From Halomonas sp. BDJS001 (GTDB lineage Bacteria; Pseudomonadota; Gammaproteobacteria; Pseudomonadales; Halomonadaceae): DNA of 64,000 nt. A program made the position numbers and the translations under genes. Positions 29,980 through 40,782 of this stretch are shown in pieces; position 1 is the first letter of the stretch, and each line of letters starts with the position of its first letter. The notes beneath the pieces were generated by a model. That model did not search any database. It worked only from the letters and a program-made list of their open reading frames with translations, and had not been told where the DNA came from. The stretch covers positions 1,798,001-1,862,000 of the forward strand of contig NZ_CP110535.1 in assembly GCF_026104355.1 (NCBI RefSeq), written 5' to 3'.

Positions 29980-31388
29980 CTAGCGTAAACGGCGCCGTTC
30001 GCTGGAGGAGGGGATGCCCATGGCTTCGCGGTATTTAGCTACCGTGCGACGCGCCACCTGCACTCCCCCTTCACCTAATAGCGTGACTAAACGGCTGTCA
30101 GAAAGCGGTTTGCCAGGGGGCTCATCTTGAATGAGTTTTTTGAGCGCGCGCGGATGGCGGTACTGGAGTGGCTGTCGCCGTCCTGACTGCTCACCTGGCT
30201 GGAGAAAAAGTACTTGAGCTCAAACACGCCGCGTGGAGTATGAATATATTTCTGCGTCGTTACCCGTGAGATAGTCGATTCATGCATCTCAACGGCTTCA
30301 GCGATATCCGCCAGTATTAGCGGCTTCATGGCCTCTTCGCCGTGCTCTAAAAAGCCAATCTGACGGGTGATGATTTCACGACCCACCCGCAGCAGCGTAT
30401 CGTTACGGCTGGAGAGACTCTTGATTAACCAGCGCGCTTCCTGGAGGTGCTCTTTGAGAAACTGGTTGTCATCGCTTTTGTCCGCACGCTTAATCAGGCT
30501 GGCGTAGTCCGGCTGAATACGCAGCCGCGGTAGAGCCTCAGGGTTGAGCTCCAAATGCCAGCCTTCGTTATCGTGGCGGACGACTAGATCGGGGGTCACA
30601 TAGCTGTCGTCGGTGTCGCCGTAGGCGCTACCTGGGCGAGGATCCAGGCTGCGAATCAGTAGAATGACATCGGCCAACTGTTCGTCGTCGAGCCCTAGGC
30701 GGCGTTTCAGCAGGCGCATGTCATCCTTGCCGAGCGCTTCAAGAAACTGACGCACCAGGCGGCGGGCGGGTATCAGCAGCGGCGTATCGTCGGGAAGAGC
30801 GGCAAGCTGCAGCATTAGGCATTCACGCAAGTCGCGGGCAAATATGCCGGTTGGCTCAAACTGCTGCAGCTTAAGCAGTGTGGTTTCCACTTCCCGCTGA
30901 CTAAGCCCATCAATACCCTGGGCTCGTAGGCCTTCACGGATATCGTTAAGCGGCTGAGTCAGGTAGCCGTTAGCATCTAGTGCGTCGATTAAGCTCTCCG
31001 CGACAAGCTGCTCGCGGGCGCTGAAATCGGTCATGGCGAGTTGCCACAGCAGGTGTCCATGTAGGCTTTGCCCGGCCGCTTGGCGTTCAAAATCGGGGCC
31101 TTCGCTGCTGCTGCCCCCCTGGCTACCCATATCTTGATAGGTATCGGACCAGTCGCTATCTACCGAGAGCTCCGTAGGGATGCTCTCTGACCACTCTTCT
31201 TCCTTAGGCTCGCTGACAGCCTGCTCACTAAATTCATCCTCCTGCTCCAGCATGGGATTGGCATCAAGAGCCTGCTGAATTTCTTGACGAAGATCCAGCG
31301 TCGAGAGTTGCAACAGCGCAATGGCCTGCTGCAACTGGGGCGTCATGGTCAGCTGTGTGCCGATACGCAGTTGGAGAGAAGCTTTCAT
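29980..31388 (-). pseudogene. rpoN: RNA polymerase sigma-54 factor, broken by one-base frameshift
   Basis: Sigma-54 directs transcription from -24/-12 promoters for nitrogen, motility and other genes. The N-terminal activator-interacting region (LRIGTQLTMTPQLQQAIALL), the core-binding domain and the HTH region (HESTISRVTTQKYIHTPRG) are intact from the ATG at 31388 to about residue 414. The frame then breaks in the stretch 30136-30152. Read as is, 15 foreign residues follow and translation stops at 30087. In the -1 frame the normal end continues ([17 protein letters not shown]) with the RpoN box ARRTVAKYR at 30028-30054 and a stop at 29980-29982. The 1409-base span is one short of a whole number of codons, which would give 469 residues. 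The family has RALxKKLI here, so one base is missing. A sequencing error, a real mutation or a programmed shift at A AAA AAC all fit. Confidence 0.93.
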
Positions 31389-31538
31389 GACCATCTGAGA
31401 ACCACTCGTTAATCAGAATGCTCCACACTAGTGCGAGTGAGTGCCAGGTGCAAGTGCAATAAGCATGCCATTGGTAGTAAAGTCGTTGCAAGGCGCTATT
31501 TAGGGGTGAAAAAATAGCCTTAGAAGAGAAAAATAAGT

Positions 31539-32288
31539 TTAGAGGCGAAAATCAGCGCCCAAATAAACATCCCTTACTTTCTGGTTGGTAAGAATGGAGG
31601 CTGGCGAGCCGCTGGCAATGATTTGCCCATCACCGACGATATACGCAATATCGCAAATATCCAGGGTTTCACGCACGTTGTGGTCGGTGATCAGTACACC
31701 GATATGGCGTTGCTTCAGGGCACGGATGATAGTTTTAATCTCGCCTACCGAAATAGGGTCGACGCCGGCAAAGGGCTCATCCAGTAAAATAAAGGCAGGG
31801 TCAGTGGCCAGCGAGCGGGCAATTTCGACTCGCCTGCGCTCACCGCCTGAAAGGCTCATGCCGAGATTGTCGCGAATGTGAGTGATATGAAAGTCTTCGA
31901 GCAGCGCTTCCAGGCGCTGTTCCCGCTCGCTGCGATTAAGCTCTTTGCGGGTTTCGAGGATTGCCATAATATTATCGGCAACTGAAAGTTTGCGGAAAAT
32001 AGACGCCTCTTGAGGGAGGTAGCCGATGCCCGCCGCGGCACGCTCGTGCATGGGGGCGCGGGTTAAGTCCCTGTCGTCGATGCCTACTTTGCCAGCGTCG
32101 GATTTTACCAGCCCGACAATCATATAGAACGAGGTGGTTTTGCCTGCACCATTTGGGCCAAGGAGGCCCACAATGCTGCCTTGGCAGATCTCTAGGTTGA
32201 TATCTTTAACCACCCGACGCCGTTTGTAGCTTTTGGCCAGGTGGTGGGCATAAAGGGTTTTGATCGGCGCAGTATCAGCAGTGGCCAC
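31539..32288 (-). CDS. lptB: LPS export ABC transporter ATP-binding protein LptB
   Basis: A 249-residue cytoplasmic ATPase that powers LPS extraction from the inner membrane by LptFG. The Walker A loop GPNGAGKTT is at residues 44-52, the signature LSGGERRR follows, and Walker B with the catalytic Glu is [13 protein letters not shown]. The NHVRETL H-loop region ([13 protein letters not shown]) is intact. LptB sits 11 bases after lptA; rpoN follows after about 150 bases, so rpoN may have an additional promoter. Confidence 0.97.
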   Translation of the reverse strand: MATADTAPIKTLYAHHLAKSYKRRRVVKDINLEICQGSIVGLLGPNGAGKTTSFYMIVGLVKSDAGKVGIDDRDLTRAPMHERAAAGIGYLPQEASIFRKLSVADNIMAILETRKELNRSEREQRLEALLEDFHITHIRDNLGMSLSGGERRRVEIARSLATDPAFILLDEPFAGVDPISVGEIKTIIRALKQRHIGVLITDHNVRETLDICDIAYIVGDGQIIASGSPASILTNQKVRDVYLGADFRL

Positions 32289-32299
32289 AGCTTGGCTCC

Positions 32300-32794
32300 C
32301 TATTGTTCAGGCTGAAGGGTCATTCGAATGCGCTGGGGCTCGCTGCCGTCAACGTCAGAGCGTGCTTGAATCACTTCGCGGTCAATAAAATACTCAAGGC
32401 GCCCACCGTTGAACGTGTCCTCTTGTTGGGTCAGTTCGGCTTGATCAATCAACTCGACGCGGCGTTCCGCAACGTGATAAATGATCCGCCGTGCCCAACC
32501 TTCGGTGGGGCCCTCCTGCCCTTCACCCTGATGGCGCAGATAGGCGCGCTCACCGGTGGCTGTCGCTGTCGAGAGTTCACCTGCCTCGTTGCGTTTGACC
32601 TCTACCCGCTCGCCCCGCAACTGCATTTCGCCCTGGCGAATGTCCACGTCTCCACTATAAACGGCGGTACCCGCCCGTTGGTCGAGATCCAAACGGTCGG
32701 CCTCTACTTCAATAGGCGCCTGCTGTGAGGTCTGGGCCTGCGCTGTTAGCGGTATCGCGAGCGCAAAAAAGGCGGTGTAAACAAGTGCTTTCAT
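32300..32794 (-). CDS. lptA: LPS periplasmic bridge protein LptA
   Basis: A 164-residue periplasmic protein whose beta-jellyroll units stack into the bridge that carries LPS from LptC to the outer-membrane LptD. A signal peptide (residues 1-20, ending AQAQ) precedes the OstA domain with [20 protein letters not shown] and [12 protein letters not shown]. Its ATG overlaps the lptC stop by four bases, and lptB follows after 11. The length is slightly below the Escherichia coli protein (185) but usual for related species. Confidence 0.95.
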   Translation of the reverse strand: MKALVYTAFFALAIPLTAQAQTSQQAPIEVEADRLDLDQRAGTAVYSGDVDIRQGEMQLRGERVEVKRNEAGELSTATATGERAYLRHQGEGQEGPTEGWARRIIYHVAERRVELIDQAELTQQEDTFNGGRLEYFIDREVIQARSDVDGSEPQRIRMTLQPEQ

Positions 32795-33375
32795 GGCGAC
32801 TCCTCTCTAGATTGCTTGGCCGGGGGGTGTGTGCCGCGTACATTATCCGTTAGGCGAACCCGGCTATCGTTAAGCCACACGTCCATACGTGAAGCACTCA
32901 TTTGCTGGGGCGGTTGCTGCAGCATGACCGGTGTATCACTCCAGGCATGCTGGGTTACCCCATCATAATGCAATAGCTCGGTATCTAGCTGCCAACCTTC
33001 ATCCGGTGCTATCAAACGTGCCGAGCCTGACAGTAGCAGCGACTGGGTGGCGGTATTGAGCGTGCCTACATCTGCGCTAGCCAGCCATTGACGCTCCTCA
33101 TTGTCGTAAAGCAGCGCTTCGGGCTCTTCTGTCCAGGTTTCACTTTGCTGAGGCGTATGGATCAGGCGCGGGGTTTTCAGCGACTGCAGGACGTTGCCAT
33201 TATCACCGAATAGCGTGATTTCAGCATTTTCCAATACGTGGCCTGGCTCTTGAGCCTGCGCTTCTGGATCGATGCTGGTGTCTTGCGGGCCGCGGGGGTC
33301 AAGCCATACCAGTAGAGCTCCCAGTGCTATGACCAGCCCGGCTAACCAGAGACGCACTTTAAAGCGTTTAATCAT
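32791..33375 (-). CDS. lptC: LPS export protein LptC
   Basis: A 194-residue bitopic protein: one transmembrane helix (about residues 8-25, WLAGLVIALGALLVWLD) and a periplasmic jellyroll that receives LPS from LptBFG and passes it to LptA. IHTPQQSETWTEEPEALLYD and the terminal LTDNVRGTH are typical of gammaproteobacterial LptC. It begins directly after the kdsC stop and overlaps lptA by four bases, so the three are translationally coupled. Confidence 0.93.
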   Translation of the reverse strand: MIKRFKVRLWLAGLVIALGALLVWLDPRGPQDTSIDPEAQAQEPGHVLENAEITLFGDNGNVLQSLKTPRLIHTPQQSETWTEEPEALLYDNEERQWLASADVGTLNTATQSLLLSGSARLIAPDEGWQLDTELLHYDGVTQHAWSDTPVMLQQPPQQMSASRMDVWLNDSRVRLTDNVRGTHPPAKQSREESP

Positions 33376-33918
33376 TTACGTGCGGCCGTGGAGGTAGGTG
33401 TCGAGCACCGCGCCCCAGTGCCCTTGGGATTCAAGCAGCGTATCGCAGATTTCGCGCACTGCTCCGTGGCCACCCAGACGCTCGGTGATCCAGTCGGCGT
33501 GAGTATGCATATAGTCCGGTGCGTTAGGGACGGTAATGCCAACGCCGCAACGCTTGATCGCCGCTAGGTCGGGTAGGTCGTCGCCGCAATAAGCCACCTG
33601 TTCCAGCTCGATATCTAGGCGCTGACAGAGCCCACGCAAGGTGGCCAGCTTATCTTCACAGCCCTGATGGACATGATCGATGCCCAGTGCGGCGGCGCGC
33701 TGGCTCACCATGGGGGAGTCGCGGCCGGTAATCAACGCTACATGTACGCCTACGCGTTTGAGAAGTTTTAGCCCATGGCCATCCTGGGTGTGGAATGCCT
33801 TGATTTCGATTCCATCGGCCTGAAAGTAGAGACGGCCATCAGTGAGAACGCCGTCCACATCCAGCGCCAAAAGGCGTACACGGCGGAGACGATCAAGTAG
33901 CGCAGCAGGTAGGGACAT
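33376..33918 (-). CDS. kdsC: 3-deoxy-D-manno-octulosonate 8-phosphate phosphatase
   Basis: A 180-residue HAD-superfamily phosphatase that makes free KDO for the LPS inner core. The nucleophile motif LALDVDGVLTDG has Asp20 and Asp22; ALITGRDSP supplies motif II and YCGDDLPDL the magnesium-binding motif. The small size without a cap domain fits the tetrameric KdsC class. It is 54 bases downstream of kdsD and directly abuts lptC. Confidence 0.96.
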   Translation of the reverse strand: MSLPAALLDRLRRVRLLALDVDGVLTDGRLYFQADGIEIKAFHTQDGHGLKLLKRVGVHVALITGRDSPMVSQRAAALGIDHVHQGCEDKLATLRGLCQRLDIELEQVAYCGDDLPDLAAIKRCGVGITVPNAPDYMHTHADWITERLGGHGAVREICDTLLESQGHWGAVLDTYLHGRT

Positions 33919-33972
33919 AGAGCCTCCATATCACTAAATTGGTAAAGCCAGGCGGAGTAAAACGCCGGTAGG

Positions 33973-34959
33973 TTAAATAACGCCGCTGGCGAGCAGGTCA
34001 TGCATATGTAGAGCCCCAATAGGGCGCTGTTGTTCATCGACCACCGCGAGCGCGGTAATGCGGCTCTCTTCCATGATGCGTACCGCTTCGGCTGCCAGGA
34101 TGTCTGGGCCGATGCGTTTGCCTGGCCGGGTCATAACGTCGTCAACGCGCACATCGCGTAGATTATGGAACTGATCCAGCGTGCGTCGCAGGTCGCCATC
34201 GGTGTAGACCCCGGCGAGGCGCCCATCGCTATCCACCACACAGGTAAAGCCAAGCCCTTGTCGGGTGATCTCCAATAACGCATCGCGAAGTGGGCTGCCC
34301 AGTGCGACCTGGGGTAGTCGCTCGCCATCATGCATCAGGTCTCTCACACGCAGCAGTAGGCGCTTGCCTAAGCTTCCGCCAGGGTGGGAAAGGGCGAAGT
34401 CTTCAGCGGTAAAGCCGCGTGCTTCCAGCAATGCAACCGCCAGGGCATCACCCAGGGCGAGAGCAGCGGTGGTGGAGCTGGTGGGAGCAAGGTCGAGCGG
34501 GCACGCCTCACGCTCAACGCCACTATCGAGATGCGCGTCAGCGTGTTTGGCAAGCGTGGAGTGGGGGCGGCCGGTCATGCTCACCAACGGGGTGCCAAGG
34601 CGTTTAAGCAGCGGCAGAAGGGCAGTGACTTCGGCTGTTTCCCCCGAGTTGGATAACGCCAGCACCACATCGGCGCGGGTAATCATGCCTAGATCGCCGT
34701 GGCTGGCTTCACCGGGGTGAACGAAAAAGGCCGGTGTGCCCGTGCTGGCCAGTGTCGCTGCCAGCTTGCCTGCAATATGCCCCGACTTGCCCATGCCTGT
34801 CACCACCACGCGGCCTTGGCAGGCGAGGATCAGCTCGCAGGCGCGGTCAAAGCTTTCGTCCAGTTTAGCTTGGAGGCCCCCAATCGCTGCCTGCTCAATT
34901 TGCAGCGTACGCAGTGCGCTTTCGCGTAGTAGGCTGGATGAAGCAGGAGGCTGGCGCAT
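33973..34959 (-). CDS. kdsD: D-arabinose 5-phosphate isomerase
   Basis: A 328-residue cytosolic enzyme that turns ribulose 5-phosphate into arabinose 5-phosphate, the first committed step to KDO. The N-terminal SIS domain contains VVVTGMGKSGHIAGKLAATL and ALSNSGETAEV; two CBS domains occupy roughly residues 205-328. I use the ATG at 34959, preceded by an AAGAGA site; a TTG at 34977 would add six residues without a clear ribosome-binding site. It heads the minus-strand LPS/Ntr cluster and is divergent from mlaF. Confidence 0.95.
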   Translation of the reverse strand: MRQPPASSSLLRESALRTLQIEQAAIGGLQAKLDESFDRACELILACQGRVVVTGMGKSGHIAGKLAATLASTGTPAFFVHPGEASHGDLGMITRADVVLALSNSGETAEVTALLPLLKRLGTPLVSMTGRPHSTLAKHADAHLDSGVEREACPLDLAPTSSTTAALALGDALAVALLEARGFTAEDFALSHPGGSLGKRLLLRVRDLMHDGERLPQVALGSPLRDALLEITRQGLGFTCVVDSDGRLAGVYTDGDLRRTLDQFHNLRDVRVDDVMTRPGKRIGPDILAAEAVRIMEESRITALAVVDEQQRPIGALHMHDLLASGVI

Positions 34960-35142
34960 AGCGTTTTCTCTTAACAATTGAAAATGAACAAAGTGGTAAC
35001 CGCCAAGAATAACATCTCGATACCCCTAATAGGCAGTAATTGAGGCCGTTGCTCAAGGCGACTGGTGTTGACGAGCTACCTAAGGAGAGCCCATTCGCAC
35101 CGTAATGTCTTGTAGCGTTATAGTACGATGTTCGATAATGTT

Positions 35143-35162
35143 TTAGAAACACTGTTTTCTAA
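35143..35162. promoter_or_regulatory. Operator-like inverted repeat upstream of mlaF
   Basis: TTAGAAA (35143-35149) and TTTCTAA (35156-35162) form a perfect 7-bp inverted repeat with a 6-base spacer, 68 bases ahead of the mlaF start in the kdsD-mlaF gap. The 270-base gap must hold both divergent promoters; the only -10-like hexamers I see (TATAGT at 35119, GATAAT at 35134) lack a convincing -35. Confidence 0.35.
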
Positions 35163-35229
35163 CTGCGGTCGCAGCAAGTAGGTTATGCTACTTGGTTCTG
35201 GCCGTGCCAAGTTAAGAGTCAACTGATCC

Positions 35230-36051
35230 ATGACAGATGCACCCTTTATAGAAATTGAAGAGCTCTATTTTTCACGTGGCGATCACGAAATTTTCCGTGG
35301 GGTGAATATGACCATACCGCGGGGTAAAGTGACCGCGATCATGGGGCCGAGCGGTACCGGTAAAACCACGCTGCTAAAGCTGATCGGCGGTCAGTTGACG
35401 CCGGAGAGCGGGCGAATACTGATTGACGGGCAGGATGTGCATAAGCTTTCGCGGAAGGCGCTATTCACGCTACGCAAGCGGATGGGCATGCTGTTTCAGA
35501 GTGGTGCGCTGTTTTCCGATCTGGATGTGTTTGAGAACGTTGCCTTTCCGCTGCGGGTGCATACGGATTTGCCCAATACCATGGTTCGCGACCTGGTATT
35601 GCTCAAGCTACAGTCAGTTGGCTTGCGCGGTGCGCGAAACTTAACACCTGCTGAGCTTTCCGGGGGGATGGCGCGTCGGGTGGCTTTGGCCCGTGCGGTC
35701 GCGCTGGATCCAGAACTGATTCTGTACGATGAACCTTTCGTAGGCCAGGATCCCATCTCCATGGGGGTATTGGTACAGTTGATTAAGCGTCTTAACCAAG
35801 CGCTTCAGCTCACCTCTGTGGTGGTCTCTCATGATATCAAAGAGACCTTGAGCATTGCCGATTACCTCTACCTGATTGCCGATGGTCAAGTGGTGGCTCA
35901 TGGCACCCCGCAGACCTTGGACACCAATGAAGACCCGCGGGTTAGTCAGTTTATCCATGGTGAGCCCGATGGCCCGGTGCCATTCCACTACCCCGCCGAG
36001 GCGTTTTATCGCGATATTCTGGGTGACGCCCCGATGACACAGATAGGTTAG
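35230..36051 (+). CDS. mlaF: Mla phospholipid transport ATP-binding protein
   Basis: A 273-residue ATPase of the MlaFEDB inner-membrane complex, which keeps the outer leaflet of the outer membrane free of phospholipid. Walker A GPSGTGKTT is at residues 39-47, the signature LSGGMARR and Walker B LILYDEPFVGQDP follow, with the SHDIKETLSIAD H-loop. The C-terminal extension (about residues 245-273), longer than in generic ABC ATPases, is the part that embraces the neighbouring subunit in MlaF. mlaE follows after 53 bases. Confidence 0.96.
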   Translation: MTDAPFIEIEELYFSRGDHEIFRGVNMTIPRGKVTAIMGPSGTGKTTLLKLIGGQLTPESGRILIDGQDVHKLSRKALFTLRKRMGMLFQSGALFSDLDVFENVAFPLRVHTDLPNTMVRDLVLLKLQSVGLRGARNLTPAELSGGMARRVALARAVALDPELILYDEPFVGQDPISMGVLVQLIKRLNQALQLTSVVVSHDIKETLSIADYLYLIADGQVVAHGTPQTLDTNEDPRVSQFIHGEPDGPVPFHYPAEAFYRDILGDAPMTQIG

Positions 36052-36104
36052 GTGACCACGTTAGCGTCAATGCACACATGCAGGGTAAATAAAGGGCAGG
36101 GTTA

Positions 36105-36905
36105 ATGCAGTCAAAATTCTCTAACAGCGCCGCGCGTATCACCCGGCTGGGGCGCCGGGGGTGCGACTTAATGGAAGCATTGGGTCGAGCGGGTGTGTTT
36201 CTATTTCAGTCAGCGGTGGGTGTGCCTTCCCGAGAAGGTTGGCGGTTATGGTTGCACCAGATGCACTTTGTTGGCGTGCTTTCGTTAGCTATTGTGCTGG
36301 TGTCGGGACTGTTTATCGGCATGGTGCTGGCGCTGCAGGGCTACACCATTCTGGTCGATTTCGGCGCAGAGCAGGCGCTGGGTCAAATGGTGGCGCTTTC
36401 GCTATTGCGAGAGCTGGCGCCAGTGGTGGCGGCACTGCTGTTTGCCGGGCGGGCGGGCTCTGCGCTTACCGCCGAGATCGGTTTGATGAAAGCGACCGAG
36501 CAGCTCACCAGCATGGAGATGATCGGCGTTGATCCCCTGCGTCGTGTGGTGGCCCCGCGTTTATGGGCAGGCTTTGTGTCGCTGCCTATTCTGACGGTGG
36601 GGTTTAGCGTGGTGGGTATCTGGGGGGGGTACCTGGTGGGGGTTGAGTGGCTAGGCGTTTTTGAGGGTTCCTACTGGAGTAACATGCAGGCCAGCGTAGC
36701 CTTTGTCGATGATATTGGTAACGGCATGATCAAAAGCGCTGTATTTGCCCTGGTGGTGACCTGGATTGCGGTATTCCAGGGGTATGATTTGGTGCCGACT
36801 TCTGAAGGTATCTCGCGTGCTACGACGCGCACAGTAGTGTATTCGTCCCTGGCAGTGTTGGGGCTTGATTTTGTATTGACCGCCATCATGTTTGGCGGCC
36901 TTTAA
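36105..36905 (+). CDS. mlaE: Mla phospholipid transport permease
   Basis: A 266-residue inner-membrane permease with an N-terminal amphipathic segment and five or so hydrophobic helices. Conserved MlaE/PqiA-like segments include [26 protein letters not shown] (split here across one helix) and [17 protein letters not shown], as well as [15 protein letters not shown] near the end. It pairs with MlaF and MlaD to pass phospholipid through the inner membrane. The next gene, mlaD, starts 15 bases downstream. Confidence 0.96.
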   Translation: MQSKFSNSAARITRLGRRGCDLMEALGRAGVFLFQSAVGVPSREGWRLWLHQMHFVGVLSLAIVLVSGLFIGMVLALQGYTILVDFGAEQALGQMVALSLLRELAPVVAALLFAGRAGSALTAEIGLMKATEQLTSMEMIGVDPLRRVVAPRLWAGFVSLPILTVGFSVVGIWGGYLVGVEWLGVFEGSYWSNMQASVAFVDDIGNGMIKSAVFALVVTWIAVFQGYDLVPTSEGISRATTRTVVYSSLAVLGLDFVLTAIMFGGL

Positions 36906-36920
36906 TGCTGGAGCAGTTTC

Positions 36921-37385
36921 ATGAAACGCAGTAAAACCATGGAGTTCGGTGTTGGCCTGTTTATGGTGGCAGGCATCCTGGGGCTGGTGTTCCTAGGCTT
37001 ACGTGTTAGTGGACTGACGTTCTCTGCGCCCTCGCAGTCATTTCAGCTAGAGGCCAACTTTGCCAATATTGGCAGCTTAAAGCCCCGCGCCAGGGTCACT
37101 ATGGCTGGCGTGACGGTGGGGCGGGTGGAGGCGATCGAGCTGGATACCGAGTGGTTTGATGCGCGGGTCGTGCTAAGTCTGGACAGTGAGCTTGAAGGTC
37201 AGCTTTCCAAAGACTCGATCGCCTCTATCCTGACGGCAGGCCTGTTGGGTGAGCAGTACATTGGGCTTAGTGTGGGCGGTGACCCTGAGATGTTGGAAGA
37301 TGGCGACACCATTCGCGACACCCAGTCGGCGTTGGTGCTGGAAGAACTTATTCAGCAATTTGTGTCCAATATGGCGAGCAACTAG
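36921..37385 (+). CDS. mlaD: Mla phospholipid-binding MCE-domain protein
   Basis: A 154-residue protein with one N-terminal transmembrane helix (about residues 9-27) and a periplasmic MCE domain, forming the hexameric lipid-binding ring of the Mla complex. The MCE start appears as FANIGSLKPRARVTMAGVTV and the conserved LLGEQYIGLSVGG lies near residue 110-122. It is shorter than the Escherichia coli protein (183), lacking most of the C-terminal tail. It is flanked by mlaE and mlaC. Confidence 0.95.
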   Translation: MKRSKTMEFGVGLFMVAGILGLVFLGLRVSGLTFSAPSQSFQLEANFANIGSLKPRARVTMAGVTVGRVEAIELDTEWFDARVVLSLDSELEGQLSKDSIASILTAGLLGEQYIGLSVGGDPEMLEDGDTIRDTQSALVLEELIQQFVSNMASN

Positions 37386-37451
37386 TGTTTCAAGTGGCAG
37401 GCACGAATCCAGTGTGATAATGGGCCCAGTGCGATAACGGGTAGGGAGATA

Positions 37452-38117
37452 ATGGTGATGAATGGAGTGAGCTTGATGTTGGGTCGTTGGCTCTTGGTGA
37501 TCAGTATGGTGGCAGCGTTAATGGTGCCACTGCAGTCCCAGGCGCAGTCGCAGACACCAGAAGCAAAGATTCGCGAGAACGTCGAGTCACTAATGGCGGA
37601 TATTGAGGGTCGCAAGGATTATTATGCCAATAACCTTAGCGAGCTTGAGGCGTTAGTGGATAGTAATCTCGACCAAGTAGCGGATTTTCGCTATATCGGT
37701 GCCAGCGTAATGGGCAATTATTTCCGCAATGCTACTCCGGAGCAGCGCCGTCGTTTTGTGGATGTGTTTCGGCAAACGCTGATCGATACCTACACCCGCG
37801 GCTTGGTGACGTTTGATTATGATGAGCTACGGGTACTGGATTCCCAGCAGGCTCAGCGCCACGACGATCAGGCCAGTGTGGCGATGGAAGTAGTGGCCAG
37901 CGATGGCCAAGTGTACCCCGTCAGTTATAGCCTGAGGCTCTCCGACGGTGAGTGGCGGGTGGTAAACGTGATCGTTAACGGCATTAATTTGGGCCTGACG
38001 TTCCGCAATCAGTTTGACCAAGCCATGCGCGAAAACAACCGCGATTATGATGCGGTTATTGACGGCTGGTCGCCTGAAGTGGGCGTTGAGGAGCTTGAGC
38101 AGGGAGGCGATGCGTGA
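37452..38117 (+). CDS. mlaC: Mla periplasmic phospholipid-binding protein
   Basis: A 221-residue periplasmic shuttle (Tol-Tol-Ttg2 family) that carries phospholipid between the outer-membrane MlaA and the inner-membrane MlaD ring. A signal peptide with a hydrophobic core at about residues 13-26 ends near SQAQ. The mature part shows VADFRYIGASVMGNYFRNAT, FVDVFRQTLIDTYTRGLV and WRVVNVIVNGINLGLTFRNQ, all conserved. The start may be the ATG at 37452 or, with better spacing from GGGAG, that at 37458. It overlaps mlaB by four bases. Confidence 0.94.
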   Translation: MVMNGVSLMLGRWLLVISMVAALMVPLQSQAQSQTPEAKIRENVESLMADIEGRKDYYANNLSELEALVDSNLDQVADFRYIGASVMGNYFRNATPEQRRRFVDVFRQTLIDTYTRGLVTFDYDELRVLDSQQAQRHDDQASVAMEVVASDGQVYPVSYSLRLSDGEWRVVNVIVNGINLGLTFRNQFDQAMRENNRDYDAVIDGWSPEVGVEELEQGGDA

Positions 38118-38452
38118 CAGCGCTGTTTTCACGCCCCGGCGTCACGGTGAGTGAAGAAAACGCCACCCTGCTTGTGGCCGGCGATGTGGACGTCACCTTG
38201 GCGGCCGACTTGGCCGCCAGTGGCGTTAAATGGCTCAAGCAAACCGAACTAACCACCATCAGTTTAGATTTTAGTCGCGTTGAGAAAGCCAGCAGTGTTG
38301 CTATCAGCGTGCTATTTGAATGGCTGCGCATTTGTCGGCAGCGCGGTATTCAGGTTCAGGCCATTCTTTTGTCAGCGCCGCTACGCCGCCTTGCCTCCCT
38401 GGCTGAGTTGGATGCTTTGATTGAGCAGCCAGCCACTACTCTGGCCGTTTAA
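38114..38452 (+). CDS. mlaB: Mla STAS-domain protein MlaB
   Basis: A 112-residue cytoplasmic STAS-domain subunit that binds MlaF and is needed for stable ATPase activity. LDFSRVEKASSVAISVLFEW holds the conserved strand and helix of the STAS core, with the regulatory serine region at KASSVA. The start is a GTG at 38114 overlapping the mlaC stop (GTGA), indicating coupled translation. It closes the mlaFEDCB set; ibaG follows after 93 bases. Confidence 0.92.
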   Translation: MTALFSRPGVTVSEENATLLVAGDVDVTLAADLAASGVKWLKQTELTTISLDFSRVEKASSVAISVLFEWLRICRQRGIQVQAILLSAPLRRLASLAELDALIEQPATTLAV

Positions 38453-38545
38453 CGCTGCGGCATCGCCAAGCGCACTGCTTTTCTTTATTATGTCGACCCA
38501 ATTACGTTCATTAATAACGATGACCCCAAAGGAGTTCTCTGCGCC

Positions 38546-40070
<1,525 letters not shown>

Positions 40071-40115
40071 GTCATGCTATGAATCCCTGCATTCGAATAA
40101 CGACGGGCCAATACG

Positions 40116-40769
40116 ATGAGTAAGCAACTGATTTTAGCCCTCTCCAAGGGCCGTATTCTGGAAGAGACGCTGCCGCTGCTAGCCGATGCGGGGATTTCGC
40201 CTGCCGAAGATCTTAGCAAAAGTCGCAAGCTGCTATTTGACACCAACTTACCCGACGTAAAGCTGGTGATTATCCGTGCCACTGACGTCCCCACTTACGT
40301 TCAGCTTGGGGCGGCCGATGTTGGCATCGCAGGCAAAGATGTGCTGCTTGAGCACGGTGCTGAAGGACTTTATGAGCCACTGGATTTGGAAATTGCCCGC
40401 TGTAAGTTGATGACCGCGGGGGTGACCGGTCAGTTGCCAGCCCGTGCCCGGCGTCGGGTGGCCACGAAATTTGTTAACGTGGCGCGCCGTTATTACGCCG
40501 AGCAGGGCATCCAGGCCGAGGTGATCAAACTCTACGGTGCCATGGAGCTGGCGCCGTTAATGAACCTGGCCGATGAGATTGTCGATATCGTCGATACCGG
40601 CAACACCCTGAGGGCAAATGGCATGGAGCCGCGTGAGCTTATCGCCCATATCAGCACCCGGCTGGTGGTGAATAAAGCCGCCATGACCATGAAGCATGAG
40701 CGCATTAAGCCGCTACTCGACCGCTTGGGCAGTGCGGTCAAAAAGCGTCAGACCCAGCTTGCCGAATGA
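40116..40769 (+). CDS. hisG: ATP phosphoribosyltransferase catalytic subunit (short form)
   Basis: A 217-residue enzyme catalysing the first step of histidine synthesis. It is the short HisG form (HisG-S), lacking the C-terminal regulatory domain. Such enzymes need the HisZ regulatory partner, which is not in this window. [16 protein letters not shown] and the PRPP-binding [17 protein letters not shown] segment are clear. It is cotranscribed with murA upstream and hisD 13 bases downstream. Confidence 0.96.
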   Translation: MSKQLILALSKGRILEETLPLLADAGISPAEDLSKSRKLLFDTNLPDVKLVIIRATDVPTYVQLGAADVGIAGKDVLLEHGAEGLYEPLDLEIARCKLMTAGVTGQLPARARRRVATKFVNVARRYYAEQGIQAEVIKLYGAMELAPLMNLADEIVDIVDTGNTLRANGMEPRELIAHISTRLVVNKAAMTMKHERIKPLLDRLGSAVKKRQTQLAE

Positions 40770-40782
40770 TGTGAGGTGACCC

